Source: Actinomycetota bacterium (lineage in GTDB: Bacteria; Actinomycetota; Actinomycetes; S36-B12; CAIYMF01). Taken from it: DNA of 64,000 bases. Positions 35,175-44,650 of the stretch are shown here, piece after piece. Each line of letters begins with the position of its first letter. Within the stretch, counting starts at the first letter, position 1. The stretch spans positions 1 through 64,000 of the forward strand of contig JAPLAU010000012.1 in assembly GCA_026393115.1 (NCBI GenBank). Reading direction: 5' to 3'. The notes beneath the pieces were generated by a model. The model saw only the letters and a program-made list of their open reading frames with translations. It ran no database searches and was not told where the DNA came from. Made by a program: the position numbers and the translations under genes.

Positions 35175-36200
35175 GTGTCTCCGGCCTCAGAAGTTCCCGT
35201 GCGCGTCGCTCTCGACGCGCTCGGTGGTGATCATGCCCCGCACGTCATCGTGCAAGGGGCGTTGCAGTCATTGGTGTCGCATCCCGCGCTGACCGTGGTG
35301 TTGGTGGGTCGCACCGACGAACTCACGCAACTCGTGGAAGCCAGCGGCGGCATTCCCGATCGACTTGAAATCGTGCACGCAGCCGAAGGTGTTCCGATGG
35401 ACGCCGACCCGGTGGCCGCGGTGCGTGCCCGTCGAGGTACCTCAATTCGGGTAGCCGCCGAGCTACTCAAGCGTGGTGATGTGCAGGCCACGGTCTCCGC
35501 CGGACAAACAGCAGCTGCACTGGCTGCAGCGACTTTCGTGGTCGGGCGACTTCGCGGAATCACGCGGCCAGCCTTGGCTGTGGTGCTGCCTTCACTGGCA
35601 GGACCCGTGGTGCTGCTCGATGCCGGTGCGGGTACGGGACTGTCGGCCGATCTGTTGGCTCAGCACGCACTCGCCGGATCGTGTTACGCCGAAGCACTGG
35701 GCATCGCAGAACCTCGGGTCGGACTGCTGACGGTCGGCGGCGAGTCGGGCAAGGGCGACGAGGCGCGACGCGAAGCCCATGGCCTGCTTGCGGCCCTCCC
35801 GGTCAACTACATCGGACCGGTCGAGGGACATGACCTCGCTATCGGCGGTCCCGCCGACGTCATCGTGACCGACGGTTTTACGGGCAACGTGGCATTGAAG
35901 GCACTGGAGGGTGCAGTCGCGTGGTCGGCGCGCCGCCTCGGCGAAAGATATGGCGACCCGGGACCTGCGCGTGCGCTCGTCAAGGAAACGGCACATTCAT
36001 CGTTCGCCGGTGGAATGTTGGTGGGTGTGAACGGTGTGAGCGTGGTCGCTCATGGAGCCGCCGATGGTCCGGCGGTGGCAGCGGCGATCGACTTAGCGGT
36101 GCTTGCCGTGAGGCGCGATCTCGTGACGCACACGGCCACACTGCTTGCCGAGCTAATCGCCACACGCCGCCGCTCGCTGGGATTGGGGGAACTGACATGA
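35175..36200 (+). CDS. plsX: Phosphate acyltransferase PlsX
   Basis: The enzyme (341 aa from GTG 35175, 333 aa from GTG 35199) makes acyl-phosphate from acyl-ACP for phospholipid synthesis. The family start [16 protein letters not shown] and the motifs [23 protein letters not shown] and [12 protein letters not shown] are clear. GTG 35199 gives the minimal family N-terminus; neither GTG has a good ribosome site, so the start is undecided. Its stop overlaps rnc (ATGA). Confidence 0.93.
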   Translation: MSPASEVPVRVALDALGGDHAPHVIVQGALQSLVSHPALTVVLVGRTDELTQLVEASGGIPDRLEIVHAAEGVPMDADPVAAVRARRGTSIRVAAELLKRGDVQATVSAGQTAAALAAATFVVGRLRGITRPALAVVLPSLAGPVVLLDAGAGTGLSADLLAQHALAGSCYAEALGIAEPRVGLLTVGGESGKGDEARREAHGLLAALPVNYIGPVEGHDLAIGGPADVIVTDGFTGNVALKALEGAVAWSARRLGERYGDPGPARALVKETAHSSFAGGMLVGVNGVSVVAHGAADGPAVAAAIDLAVLAVRRDLVTHTATLLAELIATRRRSLGLGELT

Positions 36201-36895
36201 GGCCCGGTGCACACGCGCAATCCTCGGAACTTGCGCTGCGACTGGAAGTTCCGGTCGACCCCGCGCTGCTCGACTTGGCGCTCACTCACCGATCGTGGGC
36301 CTACGAGAACGGTCGGGTTCCGACTAACGAGCGACTGGAATTCCTTGGCGATGCGGTTCTGGGCATCGTCGTCACCGACACGCTGTACCACCAGCATCCC
36401 GATTCACCCGAGGGACAGTTGGCGAAATTGCGTGCGGCCGTTGTCAATGCGCGGTCGCTGGCCGATGTGGCACGCGGCCTTGGTATCGGAGAATTCCTGC
36501 TGCTCGGTCGCGGCGAGGAAACCTCCGGTGGGCGTGACAAGTCGTCGATCTTGGCCGATACCTTCGAAGCGGTGCTCGGAGCCGTCTACCTCAGTGGAGG
36601 TATCGAGGTGGCCACCGAATTGGTGCATCGACTGATCGATCCGCTGATCGCGACCGCTGCCCGCCTTGGTGCAGGACTGGACTGGAAGACGTCGCTGCAG
36701 GAACTCACGGCCGGTCTGTCGTTGGGAGTTCCCGAGTACGTGGTCGAAGAGAGCGGCCCAGATCATTCCAAGGAATTTCGGGCACAAGTGCGCGTGGGGG
36801 ACGCGCTCTACGGAAATGGTGCCGGCCGCAGCAAGAAGGAAGCCGAGCAGCAGGCCGCTGCCACTGCGTACGACGCACTGAGTTCACGGGACTAG
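36197..36895 (+). CDS. rnc: Ribonuclease III
   Basis: The 232-aa endonuclease cuts double-stranded RNA, including rRNA precursors. The signature [13 protein letters not shown] is at about residues 41-53, and a C-terminal dsRNA-binding domain ([12 protein letters not shown], then [16 protein letters not shown]) is present. ATG 36197 overlaps plsX by 4 bp; mutM begins 2 nt after its stop. Normal length. Confidence 0.96.
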   Translation: MRPGAHAQSSELALRLEVPVDPALLDLALTHRSWAYENGRVPTNERLEFLGDAVLGIVVTDTLYHQHPDSPEGQLAKLRAAVVNARSLADVARGLGIGEFLLLGRGEETSGGRDKSSILADTFEAVLGAVYLSGGIEVATELVHRLIDPLIATAARLGAGLDWKTSLQELTAGLSLGVPEYVVEESGPDHSKEFRAQVRVGDALYGNGAGRSKKEAEQQAAATAYDALSSRD

Positions 36896-36897
36896 TA

Positions 36898-37818
36898 GTG
36901 CCTGAACTTCCCGAAGTGGAGGTGGTGCGGCGAGGACTCGATCGCTGGGTAACCGGTCGCACAATCGAGTCGGTCGAGGTGCTCGATGTGCGCTCCATCC
37001 GTCGCCACATTCCTGGGTCGGTCGATTTCACGACCCGACTACGCGGCGCCACCGTCGTGGGCGCCTCCCGCCGCGGAAAGTTCCTCTGGCTCCCCATTTC
37101 GCATGGGGGGACACTCAGCACGCATAGACGCAGTTTTGCTTCCCCAGCAACTGCTGACTATGCACTCGTGGCGCACCTCGGCATGAGTGGGCAACTGCTG
37201 GTGGTCGACCCGGGTGCGGCCGCCGAACGTCACCTGCGAGTGCGCATCGGCTTCGACGATGGAAACCACGAACTGCGCTTTGTCGATCAACGCATCTTTG
37301 GCGGCCTGGCGATCGATGACCTCGTCGACGATGGACGTGGCGGGCGTATCCCCGCATCAGTCGCGCACATCGCGCGCGACCCTCTCGACCCTGAATTCGG
37401 CGAGGCTGCGTTTTCGCGAGCGCTTCGACGCCGGCGCACGGGCCTCAAACGCGCGATGCTCGATCAGAGTTTGATTTCGGGAATCGGCAACATCTACGCC
37501 GACGAGGCGCTCTGGCGCTCAAGGCACCACTGGGCGACGGCAACCGATCGAATGACCGCCGGTCAGGTGAAGGCACTGGTGAATCACGCCCGCGACGTCA
37601 TGGTTGAGGCGCTGGCCCAGGGTGGCACGTCGTTCGATTCGCTGTATGTGAACGTCAACGGAGAGAGTGGCTACTTTTCGCGCGCACTTGCCGTGTACGG
37701 CCGCGAAGACGAACCCTGTGATCGTTGCGGCCAGCCGATTCGGCGCGAGGCATTCATGAACCGCTCGTCCTACCGGTGTCCGCGCTGTCAACGCACGCCG
37801 CGCGAACCTCGTTGGTAG
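36898..37818 (+). CDS. mutM: Formamidopyrimidine-DNA glycosylase carrying an in-frame repeat
   Basis: The 306-aa enzyme removes 8-oxoguanine and cuts the abasic site. The catalytic N-terminal Pro-Glu ([14 protein letters not shown]), the lysine of RRGKFLWL, the LGMSGQLL loop and the C-terminal zinc finger ([13 protein letters not shown], then RCPRC) are intact. Residues about 66-83 are encoded by copy C of the ~53-bp repeat, placed in the variable turn between two strands before VAHLGMSG, where relatives have a short loop. The frame is kept, so the enzyme is probably functional. GTG 36898 gives the required Pro2. Confidence 0.95.
   Translation: MPELPEVEVVRRGLDRWVTGRTIESVEVLDVRSIRRHIPGSVDFTTRLRGATVVGASRRGKFLWLPISHGGTLSTHRRSFASPATADYALVAHLGMSGQLLVVDPGAAAERHLRVRIGFDDGNHELRFVDQRIFGGLAIDDLVDDGRGGRIPASVAHIARDPLDPEFGEAAFSRALRRRRTGLKRAMLDQSLISGIGNIYADEALWRSRHHWATATDRMTAGQVKALVNHARDVMVEALAQGGTSFDSLYVNVNGESGYFSRALAVYGREDEPCDRCGQPIRREAFMNRSSYRCPRCQRTPREPRW
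37092..37145 (+). repeat. Dispersed ~53-bp repeat, copy C, inside mutM
   Basis: Same core blocks as copies A and B. In the mutM frame it reads [12 protein letters not shown] in its centre. The same frame of copies A and B is also open (HGGTFSTHRRSF and HGGTLGTHRRSF). CCCCAT and ATGGGG form a small 6-bp hairpin at its left end. Confidence 0.92.
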
Positions 37819-37822
37819 GTGG

Positions 37823-39217
37823 TCAGTCGTTGAGGAAGCGTTGAAGACGAGTGGCCGCGGCAGTATGACGTGACACCTCTGCCCCAACATCGACGCCAAC
37901 AAGCTCGCCTCGCTGAACGATTGGCCGTCCCCCGACGTAGGTTGCCCAGGCGTTGATGGGACCGCCGTGGAGTAGCCCGACGACTGGATCCCGCAGTGCT
38001 CCGGCATGAGCGACTCCGTCCATGCGCCAGAGCACGAAGTCGGCATTCGTTCCAATCGCGAGCTGTCCGATCTCGCCTGAGCGGCCGATCGCTGTTGCCC
38101 CGCCCCGTGTAGCCAGAGAGAGCGCCTCACGGGCGGTCATCGCCGCTGTCGTTCCACCACGAAGGCGGGCCAGCAGCATGGCGAACTTCGTCTCCCAGAT
38201 GATCGATTGGTGGTCGGCCGCTGTTGCTCCGTCGCACCCAATCGCCACCGTGACTCCTGCGTCGAGCATCTCGCGTACTGGTGCGGGACCGCCTGGGATG
38301 CCGCCGTCAATCACCATTGCACTGGGACAATGGACTACGGCGACCGATCGCTCGGCTAGCAACGCGCGCTCTGACTCATTGGGATACACCACGTGAGCAA
38401 GCCAGGTTCCTGGCCGGAGCCAACCGAATTCATCGAGAACCTGGATGGGTCGCTTCCCGTAGCGCTCGAACACGTACCTCTCTTCGTCGGGATCGTCTGC
38501 TGCATGGGTATGAAGTCGCACTCCCAATTGAAGGGCGAGATCGGCCGAGTCCCGAAAGATGGCGTCGCTGGAACTCATCAGAGTGCTGGGTCCCAAGGCG
38601 ATGTGGGTCATCGAGTCGGGATTCGCGTCGTGCCACTCATGAACCAGCCGTGCGGACTCATCCAGGACGAACTGATCCGACTCGGCCATGCCAGTTGGAC
38701 ACACGCCGCCGTTTGCCTCGTCCAGAGTCATGGAACCGCGAACAGCGGTGAATCGAAGTCCGACATCGCGGGCTTCCTGCACTTGGGCATCGATCCAGCC
38801 GGGCTCGCGGTGGATGTAGAGATGATCAACGCTCGTGGTACAGCCGGAGAGAGCCAACTCCATCAGTCCGATGCGCGTGGACGTTCGAATGGCCTCCTCG
38901 TTCATGTGCTGCCACATCGTGAAGTACGTCCAGAACCAACTCGTGAGGGAACCGCCGAAATCGGGAGTCATGGAACGAGTCAGGCTCTGGTAGAGGTGCT
39001 GGTGTGCGTTGATCAATCCTGGTGTGACCAGACACCCGCTCGCGTCGACGATTTCCTGGGCTTTCGGTCGCGGGTCGGTGGCGCCGCCGAACCCGACGAC
39101 ACGTCCGTCATCGACGGCCATCCACCCGTCGTTGATCACGCGGCCGTCATCGTCCATCGTGCTGATCTGTCGTGCTCCAGTCACGAGCAGGTCGACCCGC
39201 TGGGTGCTGCTTGTCAC
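37823..39217 (-). CDS. ATZ/TRZ-like amidohydrolase (aminohydrolase)
   Basis: The 464-aa metal-dependent hydrolase has the H-x-H motif in LVTPGLINAHQHLYQS (about residues 67-82), a third His in LHTHAADDPDEE, AHVVYPNESE, and the catalytic Asp in VAIGCDGAT. This is the group of guanine, 8-oxoguanine and triazine aminohydrolases. The motif CPSAMVIDGGIPGGPAPV replaces the more usual CPxSN form, so the substrate may be unusual. GTG 39217 overlaps the gntR stop (GTGA), so the two form an operon divergent from a second deaminase and a transporter. Confidence 0.85.
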   Translation of the reverse strand: MTSSTQRVDLLVTGARQISTMDDDGRVINDGWMAVDDGRVVGFGGATDPRPKAQEIVDASGCLVTPGLINAHQHLYQSLTRSMTPDFGGSLTSWFWTYFTMWQHMNEEAIRTSTRIGLMELALSGCTTSVDHLYIHREPGWIDAQVQEARDVGLRFTAVRGSMTLDEANGGVCPTGMAESDQFVLDESARLVHEWHDANPDSMTHIALGPSTLMSSSDAIFRDSADLALQLGVRLHTHAADDPDEERYVFERYGKRPIQVLDEFGWLRPGTWLAHVVYPNESERALLAERSVAVVHCPSAMVIDGGIPGGPAPVREMLDAGVTVAIGCDGATAADHQSIIWETKFAMLLARLRGGTTAAMTAREALSLATRGGATAIGRSGEIGQLAIGTNADFVLWRMDGVAHAGALRDPVVGLLHGGPINAWATYVGGRPIVQRGELVGVDVGAEVSRHTAAATRLQRFLND

Positions 39218-39894
39218 GACGCCGTGGCCTGGTGCGAAGCCAATTGCTCGTCGAGAATCGCCGCGGCCGCTGCCGATGCACCCGCGGAATCGCCGTCGCC
39301 GACCCGGGTCAGCAGGTCGAGGTGTGCGGCGTCACCCGCGCGAAAAGAATTGAGGCAACGATCGGACTCCAACGTTTGTGCGATCACATCGACGAGGGCT
39401 CCGTACAGGTCGACAAGAAGAGCGTTGTGCGACGCAGCCGCAACGGCCCGGTGAAAATCGATGTCGGCAGCAGCGAAGGCGCGCACATCGCCGCTGCGCG
39501 CAACGTCGCACCGGCGGTCGTATGTGGCTCGAAGGTTGGCTACATCGGCATCGGTTCGCCGCACCGCGGCCAGCGATGCGGCGGTGAGATCGAGCGCTCG
39601 GCGGACCTCGAGCACATCTTGAGTCTCCGCTGACGCCAAACGTCTGGCCAATGCCACGGAAGCGGCGTCGCTGGCGACCACGAACGTGCCGTCGCCCTGA
39701 CGAGTATCCAACAATCCCGAATGCGCCAGAGCGCGCACAGCTTCGCGCACCGAGGCGCGGCTGAGGTCTAACTGTGCGCACAGTTCGGCCTCAGAGGGGA
39801 TGCGTGCGCCTACCGGCCAGCGCCCTGAGGTGATCGCGGCCGACAACTGGTCAATGGCGGAGTCAACCAAGCTGACTCGGGTGATTCTTTCCAT
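39214..39894 (-). CDS. GntR-family regulator, FCD (FadR) type
   Basis: The 226-aa protein has an N-terminal winged helix (VGARIPSEAELCAQLDLSRA, then SVREAVRALAHSGLL, residues 26-61) and an all-helical FCD ligand-binding domain with metal-ligand histidine/aspartate positions (AAADIDFHRAVAAASHN). It probably represses the divergent deaminase-ABC operon and its own amidohydrolase operon in the absence of substrate. A 15-bp palindrome lies 15 bp before its start. Confidence 0.9.
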   Translation of the reverse strand: MERITRVSLVDSAIDQLSAAITSGRWPVGARIPSEAELCAQLDLSRASVREAVRALAHSGLLDTRQGDGTFVVASDAASVALARRLASAETQDVLEVRRALDLTAASLAAVRRTDADVANLRATYDRRCDVARSGDVRAFAAADIDFHRAVAAASHNALLVDLYGALVDVIAQTLESDRCLNSFRAGDAAHLDLLTRVGDGDSAGASAAAAAILDEQLASHQATAS

Positions 39895-39908
39895 GGAACC
39901 TCTTCCCT

Positions 39909-39923
39909 AGATGTCAGACATCT
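39909..39923. promoter_or_regulatory. Operator for the GntR/FCD regulator
   Basis: AGATGTCAGACATCT is a perfect palindrome around one A, in the gap between gntR and the divergent deaminase gene. The TGTC-A-GACA core resembles sites of FadR-subfamily regulators. It could control both directions. Confidence 0.65.
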
Positions 39924-39974
39924 GATAATCATATGACCAGTGGCGTGACCTTCGCCACACCTTAGGGAGTGATG

Positions 39975-41150
39975 ATGTCCGTCCTAGTGCGCGAGGTTCG
40001 CCCGTGGGGTGGGCCCTTGACCGACATGGGAATCGTCGACGGGGTCTTCGTGTCGCCGGAACTCGTGGAGCCGGGGAGTGCGGTCATCGAGGGGGAGGGG
40101 CGCATCGCGCTGCCCACCGCCATCAACTCGCATGTGCATCCCGACAAGACGATGTGGGGTGAGTCGTGGCTTTCGCGGCCGCCTATGCGTGAACTGACGG
40201 AATTGATTGACTTTGATGTCGAGGCACGACGGGGTCTCGGCGACACTGTGGCAACTCGAGCGGGCCGACTCATGCGTGACGCCGTTGCCACCGGCACCCG
40301 CGCGATGCGCGCGCACGTTGATGTTGCTCCGGTGTACGGCCTCGACAACGTCGTAGGCACAGTTGAGGCAGCGACAGCGTTATCTCAGGCGCTAGACGTT
40401 CAGGTGGTGGCATTCCCACAGTTGGGTGTCATGCGTGCACCCGGAACAGCGGACGTCATGCGTCAGGCGATGACAGCAGGAGCTGACCTCGTGGGCGGTC
40501 TCGATCCGTGGAGCCTCGATGGTGACGCCGAGGGTCAAATGTCGGTCCTGTTCTCGCTGGCGCACGAGTTTGACGCTGGCATTGACCTGCATCTGCACGA
40601 TCACCGCGATGAGGGTGCGCTGATGGTTCGAACACTTGCAGAACGCGCGTTGGCTGAAGGCTTGTATGGGCGTCTCACGATCAGTCATGCCTTCGCCCTA
40701 GGCGAAATCTCGTCGGATCTGCTGGTATTGGTGATTGATGCGTTGCTGGCTGGCGGGGTATCGCTCACCACGTGCGCTCACGGCGATGCGCCACTGCTGC
40801 CGCTCCGTGAACTGATAGCGGCAGGCGTCCCTGTAGGGCTTGGAACCGATGGCATTCGTGATCCGTGGTCGCCGTACGGATCACCCGACATGGTGGAGCG
40901 TGCATGGCTCACCGCCTACCGGCTGGGAGTCTCATCAGACGAGGAAGTAGCCGATCAGTACCGACTTGCCGTTGACGCAGCGTCGCACTTCCTCGGCTTG
41001 GCTCCGAGCCGTTTGCACATGGGTGATCCTGCGGACTTCATGCTCGTGAGGGGTGAATGTCCCGCTCAAATTGTTGTGGACCGTCCACCGAGAGACCTTG
41101 TTCTTCGTCGCGGCGAGATCGTCGCCGTCGACGGCAAGTGCCTGCTGTAA
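39975..41150 (+). CDS. Cytosine deaminase-like amidohydrolase
   Basis: The 391-aa protein resembles CodA/AtzC-type hydrolases: metal motif NSHVHPDKT (about residue 53), HLHDHRDEGALM, the histidine of TISHAFALG, and GTDGIRDPWSPYGSPDM, which aligns with the GHDDVFDPW motif of cytosine deaminase and keeps its catalytic Asp. The substrate is unknown; N-alkyl or amino groups on nitrogen rings are plausible. ATG 39975 is 5 nt after AGGGAG; GTG 39969 and ATG 39972 are alternatives. The transporter follows 20 nt after the stop. Confidence 0.85.
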   Translation: MSVLVREVRPWGGPLTDMGIVDGVFVSPELVEPGSAVIEGEGRIALPTAINSHVHPDKTMWGESWLSRPPMRELTELIDFDVEARRGLGDTVATRAGRLMRDAVATGTRAMRAHVDVAPVYGLDNVVGTVEAATALSQALDVQVVAFPQLGVMRAPGTADVMRQAMTAGADLVGGLDPWSLDGDAEGQMSVLFSLAHEFDAGIDLHLHDHRDEGALMVRTLAERALAEGLYGRLTISHAFALGEISSDLLVLVIDALLAGGVSLTTCAHGDAPLLPLRELIAAGVPVGLGTDGIRDPWSPYGSPDMVERAWLTAYRLGVSSDEEVADQYRLAVDAASHFLGLAPSRLHMGDPADFMLVRGECPAQIVVDRPPRDLVLRRGEIVAVDGKCLL

Positions 41151-41170
41151 GACCTGACCCAGGAGGAAAC

Positions 41171-42814
41171 GTGCATACTGCAAAGCCGCTCGCGATCGCA
41201 GCAACCCTCGCCCTCACAGCATCCTTGGCAGCGTGCGGGGGTAGTGGGGGAGGTGGGGGAGGTAGCTCAAGCAGTAGCCAGTCAGCCTCCGGTCTCACCT
41301 TGACCCAGGTGACTCGGGCTGCGGTAGGGGATATCGATGCGGTGGCATGGAACCTGCCGTACGAGCCCAGCACCATTGATCCGTCACACAGTTTCAACTA
41401 CTCGGAGAACACGGTCATCGCGAACATGTGCGAAAGTCTGTTGCGGCAGAACCCCGATTTCTCAACGTCACCCGCGCTCGCGAAGTCAGTCGATCACCCG
41501 AACCCCACGACGTGGATCTACCACCTCCAGGAGAACGTGAAGTTCTGGGACGGCAAGCCCATGACTTCACAAGATGTGGCCTACAGCCTGAACCGAGGAC
41601 TTGACCCCGATGTCGGCTCGTACTTTGGCTCGTACTTCACGAACGTCAAGGACATCAAGGCCACCGACGCGTCAACCGTGACTGTCACGATGAAGGCCCC
41701 AGACGTGCTGTTCAATCAGGCAATGTCGACGGCTGCCGGAGCCGTGGTACAGGAGGCCTACACGAAGTCTGCCGGCAAGGACTTCGGTTCACCGAGCAAG
41801 GGTGTGATGTGTACTGGTCCGTTCACCTTTGATTCGTGGAAGTCGGGTGACTCGCTGGTGATGTCGCGCAACGACGCGTACTGGGATTCGCCACTCAAGG
41901 CCAAGGCCGGCAAGCTCACATTCCGGTTCATCAGCGACGAGACAACTGCTGTCAACGCATTGCAGTCGGGCGAGATCGACGGTGAGTTCTTCTATCTTCC
42001 TCCGGCGGGCTTAAGTTCGCTCAAGAGTTCTGATGCCGGCACTCTCTACTACGGCGACTCGCTCATTTTCTGGGCCCTCCTGGGTTCAGCGGAGACAGGC
42101 CCCATGGCGGACCCGAAGGTGAGACAGGCCTTCTCCTTGGCCGTCGACCGTCCGGGTATGGCCAAAGTGGTGTTCCAGGATGCGGCGGAGCCGGCGAAGG
42201 CTCTCACAAACCCCGCCTACTTCACTTACGGCAAGCCGATCTTCCAGGCGGCCTACGATGCTTTGCCCTCGATCAAACCTGACCTTGAGAAGGCACAGCA
42301 ACTGCTTAAGGAGGCGGGCTCGCCTACGCAGCCCATCACGATTGCGATTCAGGGCAGTTCGGCGGTGCACGAGCAGACTGGAGCTTTGCTCAAGGCGGCT
42401 GGCGAGGCGCTCGGACTCACTGTCAACATCAAGTCCATCCCGGTTGAGCAGTACGGCGCCATTTACTACGACCCGAAGGCGAGGGAGGGCATCGACGCCT
42501 TCCTCTCGACGTGGTACGGCAACGTCCCTGACCCGTTGGACGTCTACGCGGCTTTCGTCAAGGGCGGTCCGAACAACTTCAACAACTACGACGCGGTGTC
42601 GAGTCAGGTTGAGAAGGCGCGAACCATCGACAACGATGACGAGCGTGCAACTCAGGTATCTCAGATCATGACCACCGTTACCAATGACGCTCCTTGGGTG
42701 CCGCTGGAGACGCTGCCGGTGCTCGCGTTCCTGAACAAGCGCGTTACGGGTGCCACAGTGTCGTCGGTTTACCTCTACTACCCGTGGGCTGCAGCGCTGG
42801 GCAAGTCCGGCTGA
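41171..42814 (+). CDS. ABC transporter substrate-binding lipoprotein (family 5)
   Basis: The 547-aa protein has a signal peptide with lipobox LAAC (Cys 22) followed by a Gly/Ser linker (GGSGGGGGGSSSSS), then the family 5 (peptide/nickel/oligopeptide) fold with SYLNRGLDPD-like elements such as SQDVAYSLNRGLDP and FSLAVDRPGMAKVVF. It captures the substrate outside the membrane and delivers it to the two permeases. GTG 41171 follows AGGAGG. The context with two deaminases suggests a nitrogen compound rather than a general peptide. Confidence 0.92.
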   Translation: MHTAKPLAIAATLALTASLAACGGSGGGGGGSSSSSQSASGLTLTQVTRAAVGDIDAVAWNLPYEPSTIDPSHSFNYSENTVIANMCESLLRQNPDFSTSPALAKSVDHPNPTTWIYHLQENVKFWDGKPMTSQDVAYSLNRGLDPDVGSYFGSYFTNVKDIKATDASTVTVTMKAPDVLFNQAMSTAAGAVVQEAYTKSAGKDFGSPSKGVMCTGPFTFDSWKSGDSLVMSRNDAYWDSPLKAKAGKLTFRFISDETTAVNALQSGEIDGEFFYLPPAGLSSLKSSDAGTLYYGDSLIFWALLGSAETGPMADPKVRQAFSLAVDRPGMAKVVFQDAAEPAKALTNPAYFTYGKPIFQAAYDALPSIKPDLEKAQQLLKEAGSPTQPITIAIQGSSAVHEQTGALLKAAGEALGLTVNIKSIPVEQYGAIYYDPKAREGIDAFLSTWYGNVPDPLDVYAAFVKGGPNNFNNYDAVSSQVEKARTIDNDDERATQVSQIMTTVTNDAPWVPLETLPVLAFLNKRVTGATVSSVYLYYPWAAALGKSG

Positions 42815-42830
42815 AAGGAGGCGTCAACGC

Positions 42831-43784
42831 ATGTCATGGCCGCGATTCCTCGTCAAGAGGGTCTTGGCGTTGTTGGTGGTCCTACTGGTCGCGAGCCTGC
42901 TCGTCTACGGATCGCTCTACCTCGCACCAGGTGGGCCGCTCTCCTTCTTGGTCGGAACTCGTAGTGCGACCCCGGAACTGATCGCCCAGGTGACTGCGCA
43001 GTATCACCTGAACGATCCATTCCTCGTGCGCTACTTCACTTGGCTTGCTGACGTGTTACATGGCGATCTGGGACGTTCGCTCGTGTACCGGGAAGCGGTG
43101 TCGAGTCTCATCGCCTCCCGGTTTCTCACCACTCTGCTTCTGGTGGTGTACGCGACGGTGCTGATTCTGCTGGTCGGCTTGGGCACGGGCATTTGGGCGG
43201 CGCTCCGGCGCGGCGTGGCGGGTCGAGTTGTCACCGGCTGGAACGCCGCGTCGTTGTCGACGCCAGCATTCGTGCTCGGAGCGTTGCTCATCGTTGTGTT
43301 CGCGCTCGGGCTGGGCTGGTTTCCGGTGTACGGGTCCGGAAGTGGATTCGGTGATCGCCTGTGGCACCTCACCCTCCCTGCGATTGCGTTGGCGCTGAGC
43401 TCGGCCGCCTATCTGTCGCGAATATCGAGCGCATCGATCACCTCGGAGATGGGCAAGGAACATGTCGAGACCGCAATGAGCCGCGGACTACCGCGCAAAC
43501 TCGTGGTTAGACGGCATGTATTGAGGAATGCGTCTATCCCGGTGATCACCGTGGTTGGACTGACGATTGCGGGCCTTGTTGCCGGAACAGTTGTGGTCGA
43601 GAACGTCTTCGCACTGGACGGGCTTGGATCGCTGTTGGTGCGGGCGATCTTGCAGCGTGACTATGCGGTCGTTCAGGCGATAGTCCTGTTATTGACTATT
43701 GTGTTCGTGCTGGTCAATCTCATCGTCGACGTCCTCTATTCGCTAGTCGATCCGCGACTTTCGCTCGATGGCGATGCTCTATGA
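42831..43784 (+). CDS. ABC transporter permease, DppB type
   Basis: The 317-aa membrane protein has an N-terminal helix (VLALLVVLLVASLLVYGSLYLAPG) and about five further membrane segments, with the coupling motif region HVETAMSRGLPRKLVVRRHVLRN (EAA loop). It forms the pore with the next protein. A strong AAAGGAGG site precedes ATG 42831. Its stop overlaps the next start (ATGA). Confidence 0.93.
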   Translation: MSWPRFLVKRVLALLVVLLVASLLVYGSLYLAPGGPLSFLVGTRSATPELIAQVTAQYHLNDPFLVRYFTWLADVLHGDLGRSLVYREAVSSLIASRFLTTLLLVVYATVLILLVGLGTGIWAALRRGVAGRVVTGWNAASLSTPAFVLGALLIVVFALGLGWFPVYGSGSGFGDRLWHLTLPAIALALSSAAYLSRISSASITSEMGKEHVETAMSRGLPRKLVVRRHVLRNASIPVITVVGLTIAGLVAGTVVVENVFALDGLGSLLVRAILQRDYAVVQAIVLLLTIVFVLVNLIVDVLYSLVDPRLSLDGDAL

Positions 43785-44650
43785 GCGGGGTTGCCACGTC
43801 AATGGATCAGTCGTCTTCCGATCGACCACCGCGTCGCGCGCCATGGTGGCGTCGAGTCGGAATCGCGCCGCTGTGCGCCATCGTCATCCTCGCCGTCATG
43901 ATTCTTGCCGCAGTGTTTGCGCCGTTGGTGGCGCCCTACAACCCGAACTCACCTGACCTGCTCGCTGCTCTGCAGGGGCCGTCGGCCGCTCATCCACTTG
44001 GCACCGACGCGCTCGGCCGCGACACTCTCAGTCGACTCATTTATGGCGGAAGAACCACGCTGCTCGGACCGATTGTGGTCATCCTCTTGTCCACGGTTCT
44101 GGGCTTGCTACTCGGAGTCGCGGCGGCGTGGAGGGGAGGGTCGATCGACACCGTCATCTCGCGCATTGTCGACGTGCTCTTCTCAATTCCGGGAATTGTG
44201 TTTGCTCTGGTGACGGTGGCGATTCTTGGTGCCGGGCTGGGCAGCGTGGTCATCGGTCTCACCATCGCCTACACCCCCTACGCCGCTCGTGTCATCCGTG
44301 GAGGAGCGTTACGTGAGCGACGCATGCCGTACATTTCGGCCGCGTGGATTCAGGGCAGGTCGGGAAGTACTATCGCTCGCCGCCACCTCGTGCCCAATAT
44401 TCGACCGCTGATCTTGGCCCAAGCGGTGGCGGCGCTGGGTTTCGCGGTGATCGACTTGGCATCGATGAGTTTCCTCGGACTTGGAGTTCAGCCACCGACA
44501 CCGGACTGGGGGCTCATGGTGAAGAGTGGCCTCGATAGTGCCGTACGTGGACAGCCCACTGAAGTCATCGTTGCCAGTGTGGCTATCGCTCTGTTTGTGG
44601 GAGCCGTCACTGTCCTCGGCGACAGGCTGTCCACCGGGGTGAACAAATGA
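43781..44650 (+). CDS. ABC transporter permease, DppC type
   Basis: The 289-aa membrane protein has the DppC N-terminus (helix APLCAIVILAVMILAAVFAPLVAPYNPN), the HPLGTDALGRDTLSRLIYGGRTTL motif typical of this class, and the EAA loop near YISAAWIQGRSGSTIARRHLVPN. It overlaps both neighbours by 4 bp, so the ABC genes are translationally coupled. Confidence 0.93.
   Translation: MSGVATSMDQSSSDRPPRRAPWWRRVGIAPLCAIVILAVMILAAVFAPLVAPYNPNSPDLLAALQGPSAAHPLGTDALGRDTLSRLIYGGRTTLLGPIVVILLSTVLGLLLGVAAAWRGGSIDTVISRIVDVLFSIPGIVFALVTVAILGAGLGSVVIGLTIAYTPYAARVIRGGALRERRMPYISAAWIQGRSGSTIARRHLVPNIRPLILAQAVAALGFAVIDLASMSFLGLGVQPPTPDWGLMVKSGLDSAVRGQPTEVIVASVAIALFVGAVTVLGDRLSTGVNK

Noticed and set aside
36986-37186. 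Frameshift or pseudogene in mutM caused by the repeat
   Set aside because: The insert keeps the reading frame and all catalytic and zinc-finger residues follow in the same frame.
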